64,000 bases of DNA from positions 1 to 64,000 of the forward strand of contig JAWXBD010000091.1 of the NCBI GenBank assembly GCA_034439815.1, given 5' to 3'. Made by a program: the position numbers and the translations under genes. Positions 36,005 to 43,664 of the stretch are shown one piece after another. How positions within the stretch are numbered: position 1 is the first letter of the stretch; each line of letters opens with the position of its first letter. Under the pieces are notes generated by a model. It did no database searches. It was given only the letters and a program-made list of their open reading frames with translations, and was not told the DNA's origin. Origin of the DNA: JAEUIT01 sp034439815 (GTDB lineage: Bacteria; Planctomycetota; Phycisphaerae; Phycisphaerales; SM1A02).

Positions 36005-36817
36005 ATGAGCTACCTTGCTCTCAACACTGCAGCGACCGGCCTCAGCGCCCTCAACTTCAATCTCGACGTCATCGCCAACAATCTGGCGAACGTCAACACG
36101 GCCGGCTTCAAGCGAAGCCGCGCGAACTTCGAAGACCTGTTCTATCTGAAGCTCGCGCAGCCGAATCTCCCCAACGACACCGTCAACAGCTACCCGACCG
36201 GGATGTCGACAGGTCTCGGCGTGAAGATCTCGGGCACACAGCTCGACATGCGTCAGGGTCCGGCCGAGCAGACGGGCATGACCTACGACATGATGATTCA
36301 GGGGGACGGCTTCTTCGTCCTCCAGACTCCGGACAGCGTTGGCGGCGGACTCGGCTATACGCGGGCGGGCAACTTCACGCTGAACGCTGATGGCCAGCTC
36401 GTCCTCGCGAACTCGCCGGGCTATCGACTCATCGAGCCTGAGCTGACGGTGCCCCCGGACGCGACAGCGGTGTCGATCGGCACCGACGGCATCGTGTCCG
36501 TGCTGCTGTCCGGCTCAACCACGCCGGAGGATATCGGCCAGGTGCAGCTCGCGAAGTTCATCAATCCAGCCGGCCTGCAGGCCGTGGGCGGCAACGTCTT
36601 CGTGCAGAGCGCCGCCAGCGGTGATCCACTCGTCGGCAATCCGAACGAAGACGCACGCGGCCAGATTCTGCAGGGCTTTCTCGAACAATCGAACACGGAG
36701 GCTGTCACTGAACTCGTCAGCCTCATTCGCACGCAGCGCGCGTTTGAAATGAACAGTCAAGTCATTCAAGCGACGAACGAAACGCTGCAGCAGGTCAATC
36801 AGCTCCGTCGCTTCTAA
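36005..36817 (+). CDS. flgG: Flagellar basal-body rod protein FlgG
   Basis: Subunit of the distal flagellar rod. The 270-residue protein has the characteristic N-terminus (LNFNLDVIANNLANVNTAGF, KRSRANFEDLFY), the GDGFFVLQTPD segment and the C-terminal EMNSQVIQATNETLQQVNQL helix. Length and motifs match FlgG closely. The gene lies 77 bases after flgF and 75 bases before flgA, in a conserved flagellar order. Confidence 0.95.
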   Translation: MSYLALNTAATGLSALNFNLDVIANNLANVNTAGFKRSRANFEDLFYLKLAQPNLPNDTVNSYPTGMSTGLGVKISGTQLDMRQGPAEQTGMTYDMMIQGDGFFVLQTPDSVGGGLGYTRAGNFTLNADGQLVLANSPGYRLIEPELTVPPDATAVSIGTDGIVSVLLSGSTTPEDIGQVQLAKFINPAGLQAVGGNVFVQSAASGDPLVGNPNEDARGQILQGFLEQSNTEAVTELVSLIRTQRAFEMNSQVIQATNETLQQVNQLRRF

Positions 36818-36892
36818 GCAACGCTCATCGCCGCATCGCTGATCTGCTCTTCTGCGATCCAAGCATCTGGTCAAGTCAAGGAGGACACACCA

Positions 36893-37993
36893 ATGGCAAC
36901 GCAAAACTCACAGGTACTTTGGACAGCCCTTCGTCTCGCAGGATGCGTGACCATGGCTCTCGTCGCACTCGCCGTCCCATCCGTCGCCGTCGCCGATTCG
37001 ATCGTGCTTCGTGCCAACGTGAAGCTCGAAGGCGATGCAACGCACGTGCGGCTGCGCGACGTCGCGTATCTCGATGGCGAGAGCGCGACGGGTCTCGGCG
37101 ACACGATCATCGCGGAACTCGGCGGAGTGAGTTCGCTCACGCTGACGCTCGATGAAGTGCGCAGCAAGCTCTCGGTCCACGGGGCGAAAGTGGGTCTGCT
37201 CGACTTCAGCGGCAAAGACGTCACGGTGCGATCCGCGCACGCCGATCGAGCGGCGGCGATGCGTGGAATGGCTGTTGATGATCTCGCGACACCGACCATT
37301 GCTCCGCCGCCACCTGGGCCGCGCGACGAATTCATCGCAGATATTTCGCGATCAGCGCTGACTCCACGCGGTCTCATCGCCGACCTGATCTCCAACGCGC
37401 ACGCCGACAAGCACACGCCGGTGCGCCTTGCGGTCGAGGGCGTCGACGCGGCGCTGCTCGACGCCACCGACCGCACCCGTCGATACGAAATCGTTCCGCT
37501 CACGTCACTCAGTGCCGATTCGGTGCGAGTCCGCATCATCGGCCGCGAAGGGGACACTGTTGTCTCCCGAACCGATGTCACCGTGCGCGTGACGCTTGAG
37601 TCGCAGGTTGCAGTGGCGCGGTACGCCATTCGTCGCGGTGGAAGCACCGGGGGCGACGCCGTGGAAGTCGCGACCGCATGGGTTCCGCCCAGCACCTTCG
37701 GCAAACTCGTCAACGTCGAGATGGTTGGCTCGGCGATCGCGCAGGCCAACATCGCCAAGAGCGACCGCATCCTTCGCGACATGGTGCGCAAGCCAATCGA
37801 GATCAAGAAGAACGACAAAGTCACGGTGCGGCGCGAGCTTGGCACGGTCGCGATCGAAGTCGCTGCGGTGGCCGATGAAGAAGGCGGCCTCGGCGACACG
37901 ATCCGATTCTTTGCACTCGACCGCAAAGACCGCAAGAACCGCAAGCCCTTCACCGCTGTCGTCACCGGCCCCGGCCGCGCCGTCATTCGCTGA
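36893..37993 (+). CDS. flgA: Flagellar P-ring assembly chaperone FlgA
   Basis: A periplasmic chaperone for P-ring assembly. The 366-residue protein has a strong AAGGAGG ribosome site and a signal peptide (VTMALVALAVPSVAVADS). A C-terminal SAF-like domain (about residues 235-365) contains ATAWVPPSTFGKL and KPIEIKKNDKVTVRRELG, the FlgA core. The N-terminal 200 residues are longer than in enteric FlgA (about 220 in total). Its product would serve FlgI, whose gene is not next in line here. Confidence 0.82.
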   Translation: MATQNSQVLWTALRLAGCVTMALVALAVPSVAVADSIVLRANVKLEGDATHVRLRDVAYLDGESATGLGDTIIAELGGVSSLTLTLDEVRSKLSVHGAKVGLLDFSGKDVTVRSAHADRAAAMRGMAVDDLATPTIAPPPPGPRDEFIADISRSALTPRGLIADLISNAHADKHTPVRLAVEGVDAALLDATDRTRRYEIVPLTSLSADSVRVRIIGREGDTVVSRTDVTVRVTLESQVAVARYAIRRGGSTGGDAVEVATAWVPPSTFGKLVNVEMVGSAIAQANIAKSDRILRDMVRKPIEIKKNDKVTVRRELGTVAIEVAAVADEEGGLGDTIRFFALDRKDRKNRKPFTAVVTGPGRAVIR

Positions 37994-38034
37994 TCTGATC
38001 TCATTCCCCGCCGCCACACTCCTGCGAGATCATC

Positions 38035-38865
38035 ATGCTCCGAACCAGCCTCACGATTCTCTCCGCGCTCCTCGTCACTGCTTCGGCGTGCGCTGAAGCG
38101 CCGACCGCTGCCCCAGCTGCGCCGAACGCGCGACCTGCGCCTGCGCCGTCAGCAGTTCCGGCGCGGCCTGCGCCCGAACCGACGACGCCGAGACGCAGGC
38201 AGCAGGAGATCGAGAACCGTTTCATCAACGCCGTGCCTTCGCGGCCCCTGGGCGTACAGACGCTCGACGCGCGCAACTCAGAGCCGGCGCCTGTCCGCGG
38301 TGGCGGGCCGGGGATCAGCGGCGGTCTCACCGCGGTGCTCGACCGCGAGCCGCGCACATTCAAAGTGCATGATCTCATCACGATTCTCGTCAGTGAGACG
38401 AGCAAAGCCAAGTCGACTGCAGACGCTAAGACCGACAAGAAGTACGCTCTGGACGCCGGTATCAGTCAGTTCATCAACTTCGACTTCACCGAGTGGAGCG
38501 ACAGCCTGCAGCTCAGCGGCTCGGACCTGCCGCAGTTCCAGGTGGACGGCAAGAAGAAGTTCGACGCCAAGGGCAACATCGGCCGTCAGGATGACTTCAG
38601 CGCGAAGATCACCGCGGAGGTGGTCGAAGTCATGCCGAACGGAACGATCCTGGTCGAGGCATTCAAGCATCTGAACATGGATGGCGAGGAGCAGACGATT
38701 CGCCTGTCCGGCGTGTGCCGTCCTGAAGACGTCGATGCCTCGAACATCGTCCAGAGTCATCGCTTGGCGAACGCGGCGATCGAAAAGCTTACGAAGGGTC
38801 AGCTGAAGGACGCGACGGAGAAGGGTCTGATTGCCCGCGTGCTTGACACGCTGTTTGCTTTCTAA
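38035..38865 (+). CDS. flgH: Flagellar L-ring protein FlgH
   Basis: Outer-membrane ring protein of the flagellum. In the 276-residue product a signal sequence with a Cys (LLVTASACAEAP) suggests lipidation. A Pro/Ala-rich linker follows, and the conserved core starts near residue 85 (FKVHDLITILVSETSKAKST). The ending includes GTILVEAFKHLNMDGEEQ, IRLSGVCRPEDVDASNIVQS and a GLIARVLDTLFAF tail. The operon ends here. Its stop codon overlaps that of the convergent acyl-ligase gene (CTAA shared). Confidence 0.93.
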   Translation: MLRTSLTILSALLVTASACAEAPTAAPAAPNARPAPAPSAVPARPAPEPTTPRRRQQEIENRFINAVPSRPLGVQTLDARNSEPAPVRGGGPGISGGLTAVLDREPRTFKVHDLITILVSETSKAKSTADAKTDKKYALDAGISQFINFDFTEWSDSLQLSGSDLPQFQVDGKKKFDAKGNIGRQDDFSAKITAEVVEVMPNGTILVEAFKHLNMDGEEQTIRLSGVCRPEDVDASNIVQSHRLANAAIEKLTKGQLKDATEKGLIARVLDTLFAF

Positions 38866-40370
38866 CGGCTCCCGCGATCGAGCATCCGGCGCAGCGCGAG
38901 GTAGTCGATCTTCGCCTGATGCCGCGCGTCATACGGCACTTGGCGGACAATGCGTACGTCGTCGATGTGCACCCACGGGATCTCCCGGCGCAGTCCTTCG
39001 GCGTCGACGGACTCGCCATGCGAGGTCGCAAGCAGGATGCGGCGACCGCGATGCAGCACGTACGCGGTGCGCCCTCCAAGTCGCGCCCGCGCCGCGCACT
39101 CGACAGGCAGCGTGTACGTACGTCCATGCTCGTCGTCAATGCGCGCGGCGCAGCGGCCGGTGAGCCAGAGACGTCCGCGCTCATCGAGGTAGCCCGAGTC
39201 GCCCGTGCGATGCCACACGACGCCGTCGACGCGGAACTTCGTCTCGTCGTCGCCGACACCATCGAGATATCCCGGAAGCACATGATCGCCACTGACGACG
39301 ATCTCTCCGATCGCGCGGGCCGGCATCGTGCGCGAGTCGAGTTCGCGGGCCGTCATCGGCGCGATTGGCGTACCGAACACATCCGCGATGACGCGCAGAG
39401 CGATCCGCTCGATCGGTGCGCCGACGCAGAGACCTCCCGCGTTGCGCATGGCTTCTCGGTCGGACTCGTCGAGCGCGTCAGCGTGTACATGAGCGATGGG
39501 TTCCGCTTCGGTAGAGCCGTAGAGAACAGTCACGCGCGCCGCGGGAAATGACTTCGCGAAGAGGTCGAGGAGATCGAGGTAGACCGGACCGCCGCCCGTG
39601 TAGATGCGCCGCAGCGTCGGCGCTGTGAGAAACGCAAGGAAGCCGAGATTTGTCGGGGAGATCACGGTGCGATCCGGCTTTCGCTCGCGATGTGCCGTCT
39701 TGGAACCGGGGAGGAGCGACGTCACGCCCGCGGCGAGATTCGCGAGGACGAACACCGGCAGCGTCGTGAGGTCGCGCTGGCCGGGCGCGAGATCGATCGC
39801 GCCGACCAGGCGCTCGTACTGCGCCCGAAGCAGACCATGCGTGCGGACCGCAGCCTTCGGAACGCCTGTGCTGCCGCTCGTGAAAGTGATCAGCGCGGGC
39901 GCCGTGTCGGGGACATCAGTAATCAGCGTCGTTGGAGCAAGCTCGGCACTTTGGTGGAAGCTGGCGTCACAGAATGGAACGCGGCCGAACGCGAGCTTCG
40001 TCCGGATGCGCCGCAGCGATGGTGACACCAGACGGAGTGTGTGACCCTTCCACCCGGCAGCGATTGCGTCCGGCATGCGCCGCGCGCAACAGCGCGCAAT
40101 GTGGGCGCGTCCCGCGCTCGGATCGAAGAACATCGCCATTGCCCCAGCACGAATGACAGCGAGAAGGACCACGTACATCTCGATCCCCATCGGCTGCAGC
40201 ATCAGGACGGTCGAGCCGCGCGTGATCCCATGCTGCGCGAGGAGCGTCACCGTGTGCGCGACCCGTGCATCGAGTTCGCCAAACGTGACCGTGACGCCCC
40301 CCTGGTCAATCAGCGCGGGCGAATCCTTGAGATCCGCGATCGATCGAGCGAACAGGTGATACAGATTCAC
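38862..40370 (-). CDS. AMP-forming acyl-CoA ligase/synthetase family protein
   Basis: A 502-residue enzyme of the ANL adenylation family, which activates a carboxylic acid with ATP as acyl-AMP before transfer to CoA or another acceptor. Visible are the P-loop ITFTSGSTGVPKAA, the A5 motif VLYGSTEAEPIAHV, the A7-like segment HRTGDSGYLDERGRLW and the C-terminal catalytic Lys in HQAKIDYLALRRML. It is the last gene of the ten-gene minus-strand operon; its GTG start overlaps the stop of the GNAT-like gene (GTGA). The context suggests activation of a lipid or terpenoid acid. The substrate is unknown. Confidence 0.85.
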   Translation of the reverse strand: MNLYHLFARSIADLKDSPALIDQGGVTVTFGELDARVAHTVTLLAQHGITRGSTVLMLQPMGIEMYVVLLAVIRAGAMAMFFDPSAGRAHIARCCARRMPDAIAAGWKGHTLRLVSPSLRRIRTKLAFGRVPFCDASFHQSAELAPTTLITDVPDTAPALITFTSGSTGVPKAAVRTHGLLRAQYERLVGAIDLAPGQRDLTTLPVFVLANLAAGVTSLLPGSKTAHRERKPDRTVISPTNLGFLAFLTAPTLRRIYTGGGPVYLDLLDLFAKSFPAARVTVLYGSTEAEPIAHVHADALDESDREAMRNAGGLCVGAPIERIALRVIADVFGTPIAPMTARELDSRTMPARAIGEIVVSGDHVLPGYLDGVGDDETKFRVDGVVWHRTGDSGYLDERGRLWLTGRCAARIDDEHGRTYTLPVECAARARLGGRTAYVLHRGRRILLATSHGESVDAEGLRREIPWVHIDDVRIVRQVPYDARHQAKIDYLALRRMLDRGSR

Positions 40371-41293
40371 GAGCCGCGACTCCGCGCGAAGAGCGCGTAG
40401 CGGCGAATCACCGCCGCATGATGCCGCGCGATCGTTGCGGAGTGATTCGCGTCGTGCATGAGCGCATAGATGCACCGAGCAAGACCGAGCGTGCGAGCGT
40501 TCTCCTTGCAGCGCTCGATCAGAAGCGTTCCGAGTCCAACGCGCCGCGCCGAGGGCATGATCGCCATGCTCTTGAGAATGAGCGTGCACGGCTGCGGTTC
40601 GACGAGGTTCGGCAGTCCGAAGAGAAAGCCAAGCGGCGCGTCGTCGGCACCGCGCGCAAGAAGCGCGAGTCCGTGCGGCTGGCGGCCCATGAGCGGTCGG
40701 TACATCGCGTCGAACTCGGCGCGCGCTAGCGGCGTGTACAGCGCGTTGTCGGCGAATCCGACGCGCGAGATCGCAAAGACGGCGTCGAGCGCCGTCTCGT
40801 CATCGAGTTCGTCGATCGAGACGAGCGTGATCCCGGCGTCCCGGACGCGCCGCGCGAGCGTCTCGATGCGATCGTCGATCGTGATCGGGTCTTCGAGCGA
40901 CGAGTGATAGGTTTCGGCGACGGTGAACCCCGCGCCGCGAAAGGCCTCGGGCCACCACGCGGGTGAAGTCGGTTCCATCGCGAAGACCGGCTCGACGCTG
41001 GTCTCGATCACCGCGCGATAGCGTCGCCAGGTCGAGCCGTCCAGCGGGCCGAGACAGTGCACGATGCCGGCGGCGAACAGCGTCTTGGCGGCTTGACGAA
41101 GGAGTGTCGTCGCGCTCGATAGATCGCGCGCCTCAAAGTGTCCGATGCATCCCGTTGATGCATCGCGCCACCGCGGCGTCGACGACCACCAGAGCGAACA
41201 ACGCGCACCGCCGTCCGCCAGCGCGAACGCGCGATCGGCGCCGTCGCGCGACGGCGCCTCGTCGATAATGCCGGCGTCCGCGCGCGTCGTCAT
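40367..41293 (-). CDS. GNAT-like acyltransferase
   Basis: A 308-residue protein. The C-terminal part (about residues 170-295) has GNAT-fold features, including the acetyl-CoA binding region LKSMAIMPSARRVGLGTLL and the following helix (IERCKENARTLGLARCIYAL). The N-terminal half has no recognised fold; an ATG overlaps the stop of the preceding gene by four bases. Enzymes of this type transfer acyl groups from acyl-CoA to amines or hydroxyls. Here it probably decorates or builds the product of the operon, but that is inferred from context. Confidence 0.75.
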   Translation of the reverse strand: MTTRADAGIIDEAPSRDGADRAFALADGGARCSLWWSSTPRWRDASTGCIGHFEARDLSSATTLLRQAAKTLFAAGIVHCLGPLDGSTWRRYRAVIETSVEPVFAMEPTSPAWWPEAFRGAGFTVAETYHSSLEDPITIDDRIETLARRVRDAGITLVSIDELDDETALDAVFAISRVGFADNALYTPLARAEFDAMYRPLMGRQPHGLALLARGADDAPLGFLFGLPNLVEPQPCTLILKSMAIMPSARRVGLGTLLIERCKENARTLGLARCIYALMHDANHSATIARHHAAVIRRYALFARSRGS

Positions 41294-42567
41294 GCGTCGA
41301 CGCTCGCGATCCCCACGATTGAGCCGGCGACAACAAAGAGGATCGCGCACCGCAGCCACCAGCGCGCGGCTTCGTCGCGGGGCATTGGCGCGATGACGGC
41401 GACAATCGGCCAGACAAGCATGGCGACGAGTGTACGAGTGTCCGGTGTGGCGATGAAGAGGATGTGCGGCAGCGTGCCCGCGCCGACGCCGGCGACCATG
41501 CCGGCCCATCGGTGGTCGGTCGCGGTCCGCACGAGCATCCCCAGCGATGCCGCGATCGCCGCCACGAACGCGTGATGCAGGGCCGGGTCCGGTGCCACAA
41601 CGTGCGCGATGAGCACGACCAGCGCCGCCAGCGTCATTGCCACGACGACCGGCGCCCCGCGCGGCGCGACATCTGTGGCGCGACCAGTCCGAAACGCGAT
41701 TGCGCAGATGACAAGCGCCGTCACCGGCGCGACGAGCCACGCCCGGCCCGCAAGCGCCCACGTCGTATAGCAGAAGAGTGCCGACGCGATGGCCGCGTCG
41801 GGCAGGAACGCAGCGGCCGGACGCACGACCAGCATCGCGATGAGAAGCCCCGCCGCCAGGAGCAGGCGCGTCGCGAGCGCTGAGGCCTCGAGTGTGACAT
41901 CGATCTTCAGCATCGCGTAGCCGAGCACCGGCAACAGCAGGTTGTCGAGCCCGCGAAACGCGATCGACTCGACGAGCGTCAACAGCGTCGCAGCGATGCA
42001 CGCGATGAGCGCCGCGCGCTGCGGTTCGACGACGTCAAACGCCAGCAGCGGCACAAACGTGACGGTCCATGCGACGGCGAGGAAGGCGAACGACCCGGAC
42101 AGCGACTTGTGAGATTCCGCGGTTCGAAAGTGCAGGATGCCGGCGCGAGTGCCGACGATCGCGGCGGCGGCGTCGGCCAGCGTGAGGACGAGGAGCGGAA
42201 TGACGTAGAAGGCCAGCTCGTCGTGCGCGAGAACGAAGAGCGCCGCGACTGCGACGGGAAACAGTGCTTCGCCGTACGACGTGCGATCGACCTCGTGCAG
42301 CGTGCGCCCAAGGCCCGCGCGCCAGCGCGGCAGCAGGCGCACACCCGCGAGGGCCACCGTGGTGACGCTGCAGATCAGAATCACCGGCCACGCGTTGTGA
42401 AAGAGCCACGGCAATCCCAGCGCTGCGAGCCCCGATGCCACGTGCACTGTCTTGCGACTGCCTTCTGCCCCGAGTCGCGAGCGGGCGCGATGGACCGTCG
42501 CGAAGAGCGCGAGCTGGAACGCGAGGACGAGCGCGACGCCGCTCCAGACGGGAATCGGGTGCGGCAT
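41290..42567 (-). CDS. Phytol/dolichol-kinase-like membrane protein
   Basis: A 425-residue protein with about a dozen hydrophobic segments. The N-terminal 200 residues match the CTP-dependent polyprenol kinase family (SEC59, VTE5). The signs are GSRKTVHVASGLAALGLPWL, LLVLTLADAAAAIVGTRAG and HKSLSGSFAFLAVA. These enzymes phosphorylate prenyl alcohols such as phytol, farnesol or dolichol. The second half (about 220-425) is an additional polytopic domain that I cannot place. Its ATG at 42567 overlaps the stop of the DUF3419 gene (TGATG). It lies beside a UbiA prenyltransferase in the same operon, which supports prenyl substrates. Confidence 0.7.
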   Translation of the reverse strand: MPHPIPVWSGVALVLAFQLALFATVHRARSRLGAEGSRKTVHVASGLAALGLPWLFHNAWPVILICSVTTVALAGVRLLPRWRAGLGRTLHEVDRTSYGEALFPVAVAALFVLAHDELAFYVIPLLVLTLADAAAAIVGTRAGILHFRTAESHKSLSGSFAFLAVAWTVTFVPLLAFDVVEPQRAALIACIAATLLTLVESIAFRGLDNLLLPVLGYAMLKIDVTLEASALATRLLLAAGLLIAMLVVRPAAAFLPDAAIASALFCYTTWALAGRAWLVAPVTALVICAIAFRTGRATDVAPRGAPVVVAMTLAALVVLIAHVVAPDPALHHAFVAAIAASLGMLVRTATDHRWAGMVAGVGAGTLPHILFIATPDTRTLVAMLVWPIVAVIAPMPRDEAARWWLRCAILFVVAGSIVGIASVDA

Positions 42568-43664
42568 CACGTCACCTGCTCGATGACGAGTCGGCTGTAG
42601 AAGAATGCCTTGTCGGCGCGAAACAGCCGCTCGGCCTCGTCAAGACACGGAACGAGCGTCGCCCGCATCGACGCCGGCCGCGATCGCGGCACGAGCATGT
42701 TCCAGTAGAGCAACCGCGCCTCGGGCGAGGCGTGGCGCACGAGCGCACGGAGAAGGCCTTCGCTCGCCTCAGGCGACATGTACTCGAAGATGTCGCTCAG
42801 ATTGAAGCGATCGAACGGCGGATGATCGACGAGCGCATCCTCGATCGCGACGTGCCGCCAGCGCAGACGGTCGATGCGGGATCGGATCACGTCGAAGTGC
42901 TCGGCCCGCAACGCGAGCGGCAGCGCACGGCCGTGTTCGTTCGTCAGAATCCAGTGCAGGTACGGGTTGTCGGCGGGCGCGAGCTCCACGAGGGCATGCT
43001 CGGCCCGCGCCAGGATTCGCCCGCCGACATCACCGTCGACGTAGCGGAAGAACGCGGGATCGCGGCCGAGTCGGCCCATGACGAAGCGTGAGAAGAAGAC
43101 GCGAAAGAGGCCGCGCCAGCGCCATCCGTCCCATGTCTGGTCATAGAACTGTCGCCGCGCGTCCGGGTCGCGAGGATCGAGCAGCGAGCGCACGGTCGCG
43201 CGCCCGTGGATCAGGGGCAGAACCCAGCGGCGAAAAGTGGTGAAGTAACGCTCGAACTTGCCGACCCGTCCGATGCCTTCGTCGACCAGCTCGAGCCGCG
43301 CATCCCAGAACATCCTGGCGTCGGGGTCAAGACCGCCGTGCGTGGCGCAGCGGGCGTAGAGCTCGCGGCGACGATCACTCGCGCGAGATCCCGTCAGTTC
43401 GAGGAGTTCACCGTGCGCGAGCGCGCGGTACGCCGCGACGCGCAGAGCGACGCACGCAAGCTGCGCCGGACTGAGATCGACGGCGAGCACCTCGGACGGA
43501 TCGCTGACGAGCATCGCGATCGCATTGTCGCCTGCCGACGCGATCGAGAGGCAGCGGTCGCCCGGCCTGATCGCGAGTCCGGCGACCAGGACCTCGGCGT
43601 CCTCCCAGACTTGGGCGTAGCGGATCGCGCTGAAGTCGGCGCGATGCGCGACTTCGCTCGTCAT
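42567..43664 (-). CDS. DUF3419 (BtaA-like) family protein
   Basis: A 365-residue protein of the DUF3419 family. The founding member BtaA transfers the 3-amino-3-carboxypropyl group of S-adenosylmethionine to diacylglycerol in betaine-lipid synthesis. Visible marks are the opening IRYAQVWEDAEVLVAGL, the SAM-site-like LSIASAGDNAIAMLVSDP with VLAVDLSPAQL, and FNLSDIFEYMSPEASEGLL near the end. No BtaB methyltransferase is adjacent, so a plain betaine lipid is not certain. Overlaps of 4 bases (ATGA) and 1 base tie it to both neighbours. Confidence 0.82.
   Translation of the reverse strand: MTSEVAHRADFSAIRYAQVWEDAEVLVAGLAIRPGDRCLSIASAGDNAIAMLVSDPSEVLAVDLSPAQLACVALRVAAYRALAHGELLELTGSRASDRRRELYARCATHGGLDPDARMFWDARLELVDEGIGRVGKFERYFTTFRRWVLPLIHGRATVRSLLDPRDPDARRQFYDQTWDGWRWRGLFRVFFSRFVMGRLGRDPAFFRYVDGDVGGRILARAEHALVELAPADNPYLHWILTNEHGRALPLALRAEHFDVIRSRIDRLRWRHVAIEDALVDHPPFDRFNLSDIFEYMSPEASEGLLRALVRHASPEARLLYWNMLVPRSRPASMRATLVPCLDEAERLFRADKAFFYSRLVIEQVT

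Noticed and set aside
41290..42567. Phosphatidate cytidylyltransferase (CdsA)
   Set aside because: The CdsA signature is absent; the RKTVH and HKSLSGS elements fit prenol kinases.
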